Source: Lentisphaerota bacterium (lineage in GTDB: Bacteria; Verrucomicrobiota; Lentisphaeria; Victivallales; Victivallaceae). Taken from it: a stretch of 45,612 bases of DNA. Position numbers and translations under genes: made by a program. Shown piece by piece: positions 9,082 through 17,116 of this stretch. Position 1 is the first letter of the stretch. Each line of letters starts with the position of its first letter. Below the pieces are notes generated by a model. It searched no databases, was not told the DNA's origin, and saw only the letters and a program-made list of their open reading frames with translations. The DNA lies in NCBI GenBank assembly GCA_015061725.1, contig SUVX01000026.1:1-45612 (forward strand), read 5' to 3'.

Positions 9082-9111
9082 TTGAAAAAACTCAAAGAGA
9101 TGATATATTAT
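9082..9111 (+). promoter_or_regulatory. Candidate promoter of rpmE
   Basis: TTGAAA at 9082-9087, an 18-nt spacer and TATTAT at 9106-9111, about 55 bases before the rpmE start. The same hexamers and spacing occur upstream of the AraC-family gene. Confidence 0.55.
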
Positions 9112-9165
9112 AGTCTGATTCAGAATTTTCGTATAACAATAATATATAAACGGAGTACTGCTTAA

Positions 9166-9366
9166 ATGAAAAAAGATATTCATCCTAAGTACGAAGACGC
9201 CATCATCTCCTGCGCCTGCGGTGAAGTTTGGCACGTCAAATCCACCCGTCCCGAAACCAAGGTTGCTATCTGCGCCAAATGCCATCCTTTCTTCACCGGC
9301 AAGCAGAAATTCGTCGATACCGCCGGTCGTATTGACAAATTCAACCGCCGCTACAAAAAGGCTTAA
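9166..9366 (+). CDS. rpmE: Large ribosomal subunit protein bL31 (zinc-binding form)
   Basis: A 66-residue protein with [20 protein letters not shown] at the start and [17 protein letters not shown] later, the standard bL31 sequence. The cysteines (C-x-C near residue 16 and C-x2-C near 37) mark the zinc-binding C+ type, in contrast to the zinc-free paralogue induced during zinc starvation. bL31 bridges the two ribosomal subunits. It is monocistronic, with its own promoter and a strong terminator 26 bases downstream. Confidence 0.96.
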   Translation: MKKDIHPKYEDAIISCACGEVWHVKSTRPETKVAICAKCHPFFTGKQKFVDTAGRIDKFNRRYKKA

Positions 9367-9391
9367 TCCTTTACGGTTGGTAACAAAAAAC

Positions 9392-9419
9392 GGTCTGCCC
9401 TCTGCGGCAGACCTTTTTT
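9392..9419 (+). terminator. Intrinsic terminator of rpmE
   Basis: GGTCTGCC (9392-9399) pairs perfectly with GGCAGACC (9406-9413), with a 6-nt loop and six T residues at 9414-9419. Confidence 0.92.
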
Positions 9420-9468
9420 GCGTTAATTCCCCTGAAAAAACAGTCATACACAGGATTCGAACACAAAA

Positions 9469-10560
9469 ATGGTTCCGGAAGATATCAAAGATTATGTAGA
9501 CAGATTGAGAGGCCGTTTTTCTGAACTTGAACAGAAACTCGGGGATCCCGATATTTACTCAAAAGTCAATGAATTCAAGGCTCTCAATCAGGAGCACCGG
9601 AAACTTTCGACCCTCTTTTCTGATTTTGACGCCTGGATCAAAGCGCTCAGTGATCTGGCGGACAGCCGCGAGCTTATGGCAAGTGAAAACGATACCGAAA
9701 TGCGTGAACTTGCTGCAATGGAAATTGAAGAACTTGAAAAAAATTCCGCTTCCCTTGAAGAACGCATCCAGCTTCTTCTGCTGCCCCCTGATCCCAATGA
9801 CTCAAAGAACATCATCGTCGGAATCAAACCCGCCGCAGGTGGCGATGAAGCTGCTCTCTTTGCCGGTGAACTTTTCCGCGCCTATCTCTACTTTGCTGAA
9901 AAGCAGGGCTGGAAAGTTGAAATCCTTGAACAGACCGATACCGATCTGGGCGGTGTGAAAGATGTTTCTTTTTCCCTTTCCGGCGCAGACGTTTACAGTC
10001 TGATGAAATACGAAAGCGGTGTTCACCGTGTCCAGCGCGTTCCCGCCACCGAATCCGGCGGCAGAGTCCACACCTCGACCATCACCGTTGCCGTCATGCC
10101 CGAAGCGGAAGAAGTTGAACTGGATATTAAACAGGAAGATCTGCGTTTTGACGTCTTCCGTTCCAGCGGTCCCGGCGGACAGTGCGTCAATACCACGGAC
10201 TCCGCTGTCCGTGTCACCCATATTCCCACCGGGTTGTCCGTTGCCAGTCAGCAGGAAAAATCCCAGCACCGCAACAAAGAGATTGCATTGAGAATTCTCT
10301 ACGCCCGTCTGCTTGAAATCAAACAGACCGAAGAAGCGGCAAAGCAGGCCGCAGACAAGCGTTCCCAGGTGGGAACCGGCGACCGGAGTGAACGTATCCG
10401 CACCTACAACTTTCCGCAGAACCGCGTCACCGACCACCGGTACAATGTCTCCTGTTTTGACTTGCCCAAAGTCATGCAGGGAGAACTTGATCTTGTTCTC
10501 AACCAGATCCTCAAAATCGCCTGTGAGCAGCAGCTCGATGCCCTGCGGAATGTCAAATAA
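9469..10560 (+). CDS. prfA: Peptide chain release factor 1
   Basis: A 363-residue class I release factor. The codon-recognition tripeptide at residues 192-194 is PAT, the P-x-T type of RF1 (RF2 has SPF), so it reads UAA and UAG. The catalytic GGQ is at residues 236-238 in SSGPGGQCVNTTDSAVR, where its Gln is methylated in other bacteria. The coiled N-terminal domain occupies about residues 1-105. Start ATG 9469 follows AGGA at some distance. The methylase gene prmC, often next, is absent; a TauE/SafE-type gene follows after 15 bases. Confidence 0.96.
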   Translation: MVPEDIKDYVDRLRGRFSELEQKLGDPDIYSKVNEFKALNQEHRKLSTLFSDFDAWIKALSDLADSRELMASENDTEMRELAAMEIEELEKNSASLEERIQLLLLPPDPNDSKNIIVGIKPAAGGDEAALFAGELFRAYLYFAEKQGWKVEILEQTDTDLGGVKDVSFSLSGADVYSLMKYESGVHRVQRVPATESGGRVHTSTITVAVMPEAEEVELDIKQEDLRFDVFRSSGPGGQCVNTTDSAVRVTHIPTGLSVASQQEKSQHRNKEIALRILYARLLEIKQTEEAAKQAADKRSQVGTGDRSERIRTYNFPQNRVTDHRYNVSCFDLPKVMQGELDLVLNQILKIACEQQLDALRNVK

Positions 10561-10575
10561 GGTATTTATTACAAT

Positions 10576-11334
10576 ATGATGGAGTTGATCAACAATGTCG
10601 GAACCGGTCCCATGCTGGTTCTGTGTCTTGCCGCTTTTCTCATCGGTATCAACAAAACCGCCGTTCCGGGTATCGGACTTCTGCCGGTGATCCTGCTTGC
10701 ATCTACCTTTGAAACCCGTCTTTCCACCGGGCTTCAGCTGGGTATGCTCGCCCTCGCCGACGTCATGGCTGTTGCCTGGTATCACCGTCACGCAGATTGG
10801 AAAATTCTGCTCCGTCTTCTGCCCTGGGCACTCGCCGGACTTGCCGTAGGCTCCGCCATTTTGCGCTTTATCCCACTGGATGACACCCGCACCATGAATA
10901 TCATCATCGGCGTGATTGTCATCGCCCTTGCCGTTTTCAGTCTTATCAAAAAGCGTCTGGACCCGGAATCCATCCCCTCCGGCACCAAAGCCGCCGCCTG
11001 TTACGGTATTCTGCTGGGAACGACAACTCAGCTTGCCAATGCCGCAGGTCCCGTTTCCGCACTTTACCTGCTTGCAATGAAGCTCCCCAAAGAAAAGTAT
11101 ATGGGTACAGGCGCATGGTTCTTCCTCATCGTCAACTGGATCAAAGTCCCCATCTTCGCCTTTGAGGGCCGCGTCACCTGGGAATCGGTCAAACTGGATC
11201 TTCTCATGCTCCCCATCATCGTCATCGGCGCCGCCGTCGGTATCCTCCTCCTCAAAAAGATGCCCCAGAAACTCTTTAACGATATCGTCATGGGTCTCGC
11301 CGTCATCGGCGCCCTCAAACTTCTCTTTTTCTGA
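10576..11334 (+). CDS. TauE/SafE family membrane exporter
   Basis: A 252-residue, highly hydrophobic protein with about seven to eight membrane segments arranged as two similar halves. The first half contains FLIGINKTAVPGIGLLPVILLA, the typical G-x-x-K/S-x-x-x-P-G repeat start of the TauE/SafE family; the second contains GILLGTTTQLANAAGPV. Members export sulfite, sulfoacetate or other organosulfur anions, but substrate cannot be assigned here. It sits 15 bases after prfA, probably in the same transcript, and is followed by a long perfect palindrome. Confidence 0.85.
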   Translation: MMELINNVGTGPMLVLCLAAFLIGINKTAVPGIGLLPVILLASTFETRLSTGLQLGMLALADVMAVAWYHRHADWKILLRLLPWALAGLAVGSAILRFIPLDDTRTMNIIIGVIVIALAVFSLIKKRLDPESIPSGTKAAACYGILLGTTTQLANAAGPVSALYLLAMKLPKEKYMGTGAWFFLIVNWIKVPIFAFEGRVTWESVKLDLLMLPIIVIGAAVGILLLKKMPQKLFNDIVMGLAVIGALKLLFF

Positions 11335-11365
11335 ACGCGCTGTTCCCGACAAGGGTAGATGGTTC

Positions 11366-11419
11366 TTGGGGAAGGGGAAAACTTCTTTTCACGAGAAAAG
11401 AAGTTTTCCCCTTCCCCAA
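11366..11419. repeat. Perfect 25-bp-stem palindrome with 4-nt loop
   Basis: The left arm 11366-11390 (TTGGGGAAGGGG then AAAACTTCTTTTC) is fully complementary to 11395-11419, with loop ACGA. It lies between the convergent TauE-like and phosphoesterase genes, so it could end transcription from both sides. However, there is no U-tract and the stem is much longer than a usual terminator. A degenerate half copy (AAAAACTTTTTTTCCCGTG) lies at about 11547-11566. Shared tails resembling GAAAAGC-GAAG/GGGG-TATTTTAT follow both copies, which suggests a dispersed repeat family. Confidence 0.8.
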
Positions 11420-11470
11420 ACCCCAACCCTTTTCAAGAAAAGCGAAGTATTTTATAAAGTAAGAACAATA

Positions 11471-11500
11471 CCCTACGGGTAATTATCTACCCGTATAGGG
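11471..11500. repeat. Imperfect inverted repeat in the intergenic region
   Basis: CCCTACGGGTA (11471-11481) pairs with TACCCGTATAGGG (11488-11500), 11 pairs with a 2-nt bulge and loop ATTATC. No U-tract. It lies in the 255-base non-coding stretch between the TauE-like gene and the phosphoesterase gene, which otherwise holds only the palindrome and its half copy. Confidence 0.55.
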
Positions 11501-11589
11501 AACAGAGCCTTTCTGAAATAAGAGCTGAGAGGAATCGGGGGGAGGAGAAAAACTTTTTTTCCCGTGAAAAAGCGGGGTATTTTATTTTG

Positions 11590-12750
11590 TCAACGGCGTT
11601 TGAGCGTTACCAGAAGGATCTCGGCGGGGTGTCCCAGACGGACGGGGAAGCCGCTCCACATACATGTTCCGTTACTCATCACAAGCAGCATATTGCCGAC
11701 TTTGTAATTGCCCCAGGCAAAACCACCGTTACTGCGGGCTACAAGATAATCAAAGCCCCGGACCATGCCGCCGTGGGTGTGTCCTGAAAATTGCAGATCT
11801 GCTCCGTTTGCCGCCGCTTCGTGCGCAACTTTGGGCGCATGGGCAAGCAGAATACGGTAATCACTTTTATCCCCTCCGGCAAGAGCGGCGGGAATATCCG
11901 GAGATGCAAGTCCCAGTTTGCGGGCGTGTCCGTCCGGAATACCGCAGAGACGCAGTTTCAAATCTTTGAAATAAACGTTTTCATTGAGCAGCATGGGCAA
12001 ACCGATTTTTTTGAAGTGCGCCATCAATTCATGGTAGCCTTTGTAATATTCATGGTTGCCCGGCACGCCGAAAACACCGTATTTCGCCCGCAGTCCGGCA
12101 AGTTCATTCAATGTTTCCAACTGATGCGGCTGCGCGCCGTCGGAAAAGTCTCCGACAAGACAGATAAAGTCCGGTTTGAGAGAATTGGTCAATTCAACGA
12201 TTTTACGGATTTTTGAACGATTGTTCAATCTGTCCACATGCAAATCGGCAAGCACCGCAAGTGTTACGCCGTCCGCTTCGGCAGGAACCCGCTCAGAACG
12301 CACTTCAACTTCACGGATACGGGGCATGGACAGTCCATTGTATATTCCCAAAATTGCCAGCAGAAATGCAATAGCAAGTCCGGCAGCATGGACTTTATTC
12401 AACAGGGGATGTTTCCGTAAAAGCTGCCTGAAATCATATTTTTTCTCTTTGAAGTTCTGATAAAAAGTTTTGACACAAGTGATGACAAACAAAATACTGT
12501 CCGCAACAACCACAAAGAGAAGAAACAAAAAAGCAGTTGCATAAACCAGTGCAGCACCAAGCAGAAACCATCCGGGCAGTTCGGGCGCAAAATAATTGCC
12601 GCCGATCAATTGGATGATTTTAAATTTGAAGCCGACAACAAAAACACATACTCCTGCAAGGACTTTAAAATACCACTTCCATTCAAGCGGCAGAACAACG
12701 CGCCACAGCAGAAAAAGAAACACAAACAATCCGAGTATAAACAATGTCAT
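11590..12750 (-). CDS. Membrane-anchored calcineurin-like metallophosphoesterase
   Basis: A 386-residue protein with about four N-terminal membrane segments (residues 1-140), then a phosphoesterase domain with every core motif: ADLHVD (D169, H171), GDFSDG (200-201), GNHEYY (231-234), LLAHAPK and SGHTHGG. This architecture matches YkuE/YaeI-type enzymes, some of which act on lipid or UDP-sugar pyrophosphate substrates (LpxG-like). The start at 12750 is chosen because the Shine-Dalgarno GAGGTGAT lies 5 bases before it; the GTG at 12759 lies inside that site. It is transcribed divergently from the permease gene, with its own promoter. Confidence 0.82.
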   Translation of the reverse strand: MTLFILGLFVFLFLLWRVVLPLEWKWYFKVLAGVCVFVVGFKFKIIQLIGGNYFAPELPGWFLLGAALVYATAFLFLLFVVVADSILFVITCVKTFYQNFKEKKYDFRQLLRKHPLLNKVHAAGLAIAFLLAILGIYNGLSMPRIREVEVRSERVPAEADGVTLAVLADLHVDRLNNRSKIRKIVELTNSLKPDFICLVGDFSDGAQPHQLETLNELAGLRAKYGVFGVPGNHEYYKGYHELMAHFKKIGLPMLLNENVYFKDLKLRLCGIPDGHARKLGLASPDIPAALAGGDKSDYRILLAHAPKVAHEAAANGADLQFSGHTHGGMVRGFDYLVARSNGGFAWGNYKVGNMLLVMSNGTCMWSGFPVRLGHPAEILLVTLKRR

Positions 12751-12781
12751 AGATATCACCTCAATAATTTATCCGGAAAAA

Positions 12782-12810
12782 AAAATAACGTGCAAACAGT
12801 TCTTTTTCAA
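12782..12810 (-). promoter_or_regulatory. Candidate promoter of the membrane phosphoesterase gene
   Basis: On the minus strand, TTGAAA (12810-12805), a 17-nt spacer and TATTTT (12787-12782), about 30 bases upstream of the start codon. Confidence 0.5.
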
Positions 12811-12850
12811 GTAAAAAAGCCTTCTCCTGCTGATAAAAAATAAATTTTTC

Positions 12851-12878
12851 TTGTTTTTTACAGAACTGCTGTTATATT
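12851..12878 (+). promoter_or_regulatory. Candidate promoter of the permease gene
   Basis: TTGTTT at 12851-12856, a 16-nt spacer and TATATT at 12873-12878, 32 bases before the permease start. Confidence 0.45.
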
Positions 12879-12910
12879 AAGTCTCAAGGTATTTTCACAC
12901 AGGGAGAAAT

Positions 12911-13921
12911 ATGTTTTTTTATATCATCAAACGTCTGCTGCTGGCAGGGGCAACGCTCTTCGCCATTTTGTTTGCCAGTTACGCCATGCTGCGCCTGGCG
13001 CCGGGAGATCCGACCCGGAGCAATCTTTTCGGCAGCGACTCTGCCGGAAGTGCCGTTGATGCCGAAAAAGGCGGACTCATGCGCAATACCGCCCTGCGGG
13101 AAAAACTCGATCTTGATAAACCCATCATCATCGGCTTTTCACGCTGGTTTTCCCGGGTTCTCAAAGGCGATTTCGGAGAATCCGCCGCCGTCGATCCCGG
13201 CAAACCCGTCGTGGATATGATTTGGGAACGATTGCCAGTAACCGTAAGTTTGAATGTCTGGGCAGTATTGATTACCTATCTGCTTGCCATCCCTATCGGC
13301 GTATGGTCCGGCACTCATGCAGGAAGTTCCGGAGATAAAATTACAGAAATCCTGCTGTTTGCGCTCTACTCCCTGCCCGTTATGTGGGTGGGGCTTATGC
13401 TTCAGGCACTCCTTTGTGAAGGCGGCTGGAAAGCGGTATTTCCCCTGCACGGATTGACGGTTCCGGATCCTGACAACTACTCCATCTGGCATTTGCAGCT
13501 TGAAATCATCAAACACTACACACTCCCTGTTTTCTGTCTTGCCTACGGCGGTTTTGCGGGACTCTCACGCTATGCCCGCGCAAGTATGCTTGAAGTCATC
13601 CACTGCGATTACATCCGCACGGCACGCGCCAAGGGATTGACTGAATTTGAAGTCATCTGGAACCACGGTTTCCGCAATGCGCTCATCACACTCATCACCC
13701 TTTTCGGCGGCTTGCTTCCGGGACTTGTCGCAGGCAGTGTCATTGTGGAATACATTTTCAACATTCCCGGCATGGGCGGGCTTTCTCTGCTTGCCCTGTC
13801 CAGCCGTGATTATCCCCTGCAAATGGCACTTTTCGCCTTTTCCGGATTCCTCACGCTTGCCGGAATCATGCTCTCTGATCTGCTCTATGTCGCCGCTGAC
13901 CCGAGAATCAAATTAAGTTGA
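12911..13921 (+). CDS. DppB/OppB-type ABC transporter permease
   Basis: A 336-residue inner-membrane permease of the dipeptide/oligopeptide/nickel class. An N-terminal helix (FYIIKRLLLAGATLFAILFAS) is followed by MLRLAPGDPTR, typical of DppB. The EAA-like cytoplasmic loop that docks the ATPase is seen as EVIHCDYIRTARAKGLTEFEVIWNHGFRNA from about residue 225. VIVEYIFNIPGMGGL is also characteristic. Normally this subunit pairs with a DppC-type permease, two ATPases and a binding protein, but none is present in the window: the next gene, 7 bases on, encodes an unrelated membrane protein. It is either an orphan subunit or works with partners elsewhere. Confidence 0.9.
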   Translation: MFFYIIKRLLLAGATLFAILFASYAMLRLAPGDPTRSNLFGSDSAGSAVDAEKGGLMRNTALREKLDLDKPIIIGFSRWFSRVLKGDFGESAAVDPGKPVVDMIWERLPVTVSLNVWAVLITYLLAIPIGVWSGTHAGSSGDKITEILLFALYSLPVMWVGLMLQALLCEGGWKAVFPLHGLTVPDPDNYSIWHLQLEIIKHYTLPVFCLAYGGFAGLSRYARASMLEVIHCDYIRTARAKGLTEFEVIWNHGFRNALITLITLFGGLLPGLVAGSVIVEYIFNIPGMGGLSLLALSSRDYPLQMALFAFSGFLTLAGIMLSDLLYVAADPRIKLS

Positions 13922-13928
13922 AAATATT

Positions 13929-16421
13929 ATGAAAAAAAATTTTTTACCGTACCTGTTCCTTCTGCTGACTGTCTTTGGCGGACTTTTTTGCGGCTATGGC
14001 ATTATGTGTTGCCGGAAAAATATTTTATTCTCCGGCACCCGTACGTCCGCAGTATCTATCGCCGTTCCCTTTGAATGTAACATATCATTCGCAGGGGCCG
14101 TTCAAAGCAATAATCCGGTACTGGAATTCCTGACGGATGAAGAAAAGACAGTCTGCCGTATCCAAATGCGAATAACTTCTGACAAAAACGGCAAAAAAAA
14201 TCTCGCGGCAGATATTTATTATCCCGGCGGCAAACTATCCGGACCGGCTTTGATTCCCGGCGTGGACAACCCCCGGGGAAGACTTGATTTAAAAATCCGT
14301 TGCGACGGAAAAAATTCAACTGCTGAAATCCGGGAAAATTGCAGCATTTACATCAGCTCATTCAAAAAATATCCATCTGCTGAAATAAATTTTCCCATCA
14401 TTTCAAAAATAAAAATATCCCCGGAATATGGGGTGTCACTGACAATCGCCAAGCCGGGCAGTTGGGAAAAATGGTTGAATTGTTTTCAAATATTAAGCAT
14501 CGTCTTTTTCAGTATTGCGGCAATTTATCTCTTAACGAACTTTATTCTGCCTCAAAAAAATGATACAACTCATGCACCGCCGTATGTACCGGCAGGAATT
14601 ATTTCAGCAGTTTCTGCGTTTGCCCTGATTGGCATCTTATGGAGTTTTCTTGAAATCACGCCGAAAGCTTACGATTTATCCCATACAGTTATTTCCACTG
14701 ATTTGCTCAACCCTGAACCGGGTGAACAAATATTATATATTTGCAGTCTGATCTTATCCGCAGCAATACTTTTTGCTGTCAATTATCTTCTCCTGGAAAA
14801 AAATTTTTCCACCCGCTGGAAAATCACTGCCGGTATTTCGGCACTTGCTCTTATTATCCTCTGCCGCAAGCCCGAAGATTTTTTAAATTCAACTCAAACA
14901 GTTCTGCCTGAAACATTATTTTTCTGTCTCGCCGGAGCTGTTGCATTTTATCTGATCCGATGCCGTAAACAGAAATTTCAGAAATACTTTTTCCTGCCTG
15001 TCCTGTTGGCTTTATGGCATCTGGTAAATTTATGCAAAATTTATTTATTCAGGAACTTCGATTACTTTGACGCACACCACTACTCAGTATTTCTGCATCC
15101 CTTCTGGATGTCGCACTCGGGATTTTCTCCTTTTGAAATACCTTCAACTTATGGTGCTTACGCATTCTTTACCGCCCCTTATTTCCGCCTTGCAGGGTTA
15201 TCTCCGCTCTCAACAGACATTTTTATTGCCGGACTGATTCTGCTGATTGCCGGACTTCTGTTTTTTTCTTTCAGAAATATCTTCAAAACATTGTTCTGGA
15301 AATGTTTTGCTTTGTGCGGCATTACCGGCTTGTTTATCTGGAACGGAACACCGGCTGTTTATCCGCAATATCTGCCGTTGAGAATGATTTTTCCCGCCTT
15401 GCTGATTTTTCAAATATCACGGAATTTGAAAAATCCGTTGACACTCCGGAACTGTATAACCGGTTCTGCCATCGCCGTTACAGCAGTCTGGTGGAATCCG
15501 GATTCCGGTTGCGTTCTCTTGACGGCATGGACTCTTTTTATTACCGTTATGCTCCTGATTGAAAAGCCGAAACAAAACTTTTTCAAGATATTTCTGCTTC
15601 CCGCAACCGGATTGGCTGTCACTGCAATTTATTTTACAGTGAATAAGCTTTGTTACGGCAGTTTTCCGGATGTGGAAAAAATATTTACAGTTCCGCTGTG
15701 GTTCGGAAAATTAGGTTTTCTGCAATTGCCGATGCCCCGGCTCGGTTTATGGCTGATACCGGCCGGTGTTTATTTTGCCGTTCTGAGTAAAACAGCTTCT
15801 GCCTTTATCAAAAGAAAAATGTCCGACAGAGATAAATACTGCCTTTTCATCGCCCTTACCGGTTGCGGATTCTTGAGTTATTACGTCGGGCGCAGTCATT
15901 TCGGAAATTTGCTGTCAGCCTCTTATCCCGCCGTCATTCTCCTTGCGCTGGGCGCTGAAAGACTTCGGGAAAAATCATACAGTGTTCTGCGCTTTGCTGC
16001 CGTATTTCTGCTGCTTGTTTTTTCGCTTCACAGTTTTAATGCCGGAAATAAGAAAAGCACCTCTGCCGAACGCCAAATGTTCAACGTGTACTTCAATCGT
16101 TTATGCAGTAACTTTGAAAAGCAGCTTTCCCCCGCAAAACTGTTGATCTACTCAGGTTATCTTGAAGCGTTAATTGCTGTTGAAACCGGAGCAAAATCGC
16201 CATTGGCGCATCCGGCGCTGGAAGAAATCTTTTGGATAAAAGACTGTCAAAACTATTCGAGATACCTGAAAAATTCAGACGGAAAAACTCTGTGGATCGT
16301 CAATATGGACTATCTATCCAAACACGCACCGCAGTTTCTGAGCAGAGAACTCAAAAAACATATTAAATCCCGTCTCCGCCGCGAAGTGCCGCCCAATGCA
16401 ATGCTGATGTTTTATCTCTGA
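13929..16421 (+). CDS. Large multi-spanning membrane protein, possible GT-C glycosyltransferase
   Basis: An 830-residue protein. An N-terminal helix (residues 6-24) and an extracytoplasmic beta-rich region of about 130 residues are followed by a dozen or more membrane helices from about residue 180. A loop with FDYFDAHHYSVFLHPFWM (near residues 378-395) could be the acidic first-loop motif of GT-C enzymes, and YVGRSHFGNLLSASYPAVILLALG near the C-terminus resembles polytopic glycosyltransferases. I do not recognise a specific family. Its sequence is more AT-rich than that of its neighbours. It starts 7 bases after the permease stop and ends 2 bases from the convergent coaX stop, with no room for a terminator. 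Confidence 0.7.
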   Translation: MKKNFLPYLFLLLTVFGGLFCGYGIMCCRKNILFSGTRTSAVSIAVPFECNISFAGAVQSNNPVLEFLTDEEKTVCRIQMRITSDKNGKKNLAADIYYPGGKLSGPALIPGVDNPRGRLDLKIRCDGKNSTAEIRENCSIYISSFKKYPSAEINFPIISKIKISPEYGVSLTIAKPGSWEKWLNCFQILSIVFFSIAAIYLLTNFILPQKNDTTHAPPYVPAGIISAVSAFALIGILWSFLEITPKAYDLSHTVISTDLLNPEPGEQILYICSLILSAAILFAVNYLLLEKNFSTRWKITAGISALALIILCRKPEDFLNSTQTVLPETLFFCLAGAVAFYLIRCRKQKFQKYFFLPVLLALWHLVNLCKIYLFRNFDYFDAHHYSVFLHPFWMSHSGFSPFEIPSTYGAYAFFTAPYFRLAGLSPLSTDIFIAGLILLIAGLLFFSFRNIFKTLFWKCFALCGITGLFIWNGTPAVYPQYLPLRMIFPALLIFQISRNLKNPLTLRNCITGSAIAVTAVWWNPDSGCVLLTAWTLFITVMLLIEKPKQNFFKIFLLPATGLAVTAIYFTVNKLCYGSFPDVEKIFTVPLWFGKLGFLQLPMPRLGLWLIPAGVYFAVLSKTASAFIKRKMSDRDKYCLFIALTGCGFLSYYVGRSHFGNLLSASYPAVILLALGAERLREKSYSVLRFAAVFLLLVFSLHSFNAGNKKSTSAERQMFNVYFNRLCSNFEKQLSPAKLLIYSGYLEALIAVETGAKSPLAHPALEEIFWIKDCQNYSRYLKNSDGKTLWIVNMDYLSKHAPQFLSRELKKHIKSRLRREVPPNAMLMFYL

Positions 16422-16423
16422 TT

Positions 16424-17116
16424 TTACCAGCCTGCGCCGATGCGGATCCCGTGATAGGTGAAGTCAAGCGGGGCAAGTACTGCTTCAGGAAGAGCCGGAT
16501 GAAAGAATTTGGCATCGCCGCCCGTCAACACGATCGACTTGATGTTGTGTTTTTCACGGGCAATACGGATATATTCTTTTACCATGCCGATACAGCCGCA
16601 GTCCACACCGAAAGCAATCGTGTTGCGGGTCCCGGCTCCGATATCCGAAGGAATATTGCGCGACAAGGGAATATCCGGCAGTTGTGCCGTTCCCGAAAAA
16701 AGACTGCGCCGCATTAAGGAACGTCCGGGCGCGATCGCGCCGCCGAGGAATACGTTTTCTCCATCCACCAGTTCCATTGTGATCGCGGTTCCGCAGTCAA
16801 GAACGATTCCCGGCAGAGGATAAAAGGCGGCAAGCGCTTCGGCATTTGCCACGCGGTCAGCTCCGAGTGTGGAACAATCAACCTGAGAAAAGTCCACTTT
16901 TCCGCAGCTGTTGAAAGAATCCAGAAAAAAGACATTCATCCCCTGCAATTCCTTGCGGAGTTTGGGTACAACGGATATGGCGGCGATTTCACCCTCCGGA
17001 AGATCATTCTTTGAGAAGTTTTCCGTATAAAACGTCTGGAGCAGACTGATACCTTTGTGCGTATCATACTGCGCCAGAGTTGTATGGGTATTGCCGATAT
17101 TGAGCAGATATTTCAC
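16424..17116 (-). CDS. coaX: Type III pantothenate kinase (with Asn in the DxGNT motif)
   Basis: A 230-residue ASKHA-fold protein that would phosphorylate pantothenate, the first step of coenzyme A synthesis. GADRVANAEAL (from residue 85), DCGTAIT (107-113) and GGAIAPG (125-131) are the CoaX motifs. The first phosphate motif is NIGNT (6-10) instead of D-x-G-N-T, so a normally essential Asp is Asn; activity is therefore uncertain. The start is GTG 17116, overlapping the gspF stop in a GTGA, which indicates translational coupling to the secretion operon. It is somewhat shorter than many family members. Confidence 0.85.
   Translation of the reverse strand: MKYLLNIGNTHTTLAQYDTHKGISLLQTFYTENFSKNDLPEGEIAAISVVPKLRKELQGMNVFFLDSFNSCGKVDFSQVDCSTLGADRVANAEALAAFYPLPGIVLDCGTAITMELVDGENVFLGGAIAPGRSLMRRSLFSGTAQLPDIPLSRNIPSDIGAGTRNTIAFGVDCGCIGMVKEYIRIAREKHNIKSIVLTGGDAKFFHPALPEAVLAPLDFTYHGIRIGAGW

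Noticed and set aside
9802..11352. Long minus-strand open frame (516 codons) across prfA and the TauE-like gene
   Set aside because: Antisense shadow of two well-supported genes, rich in Gly/Asp, with no domain.
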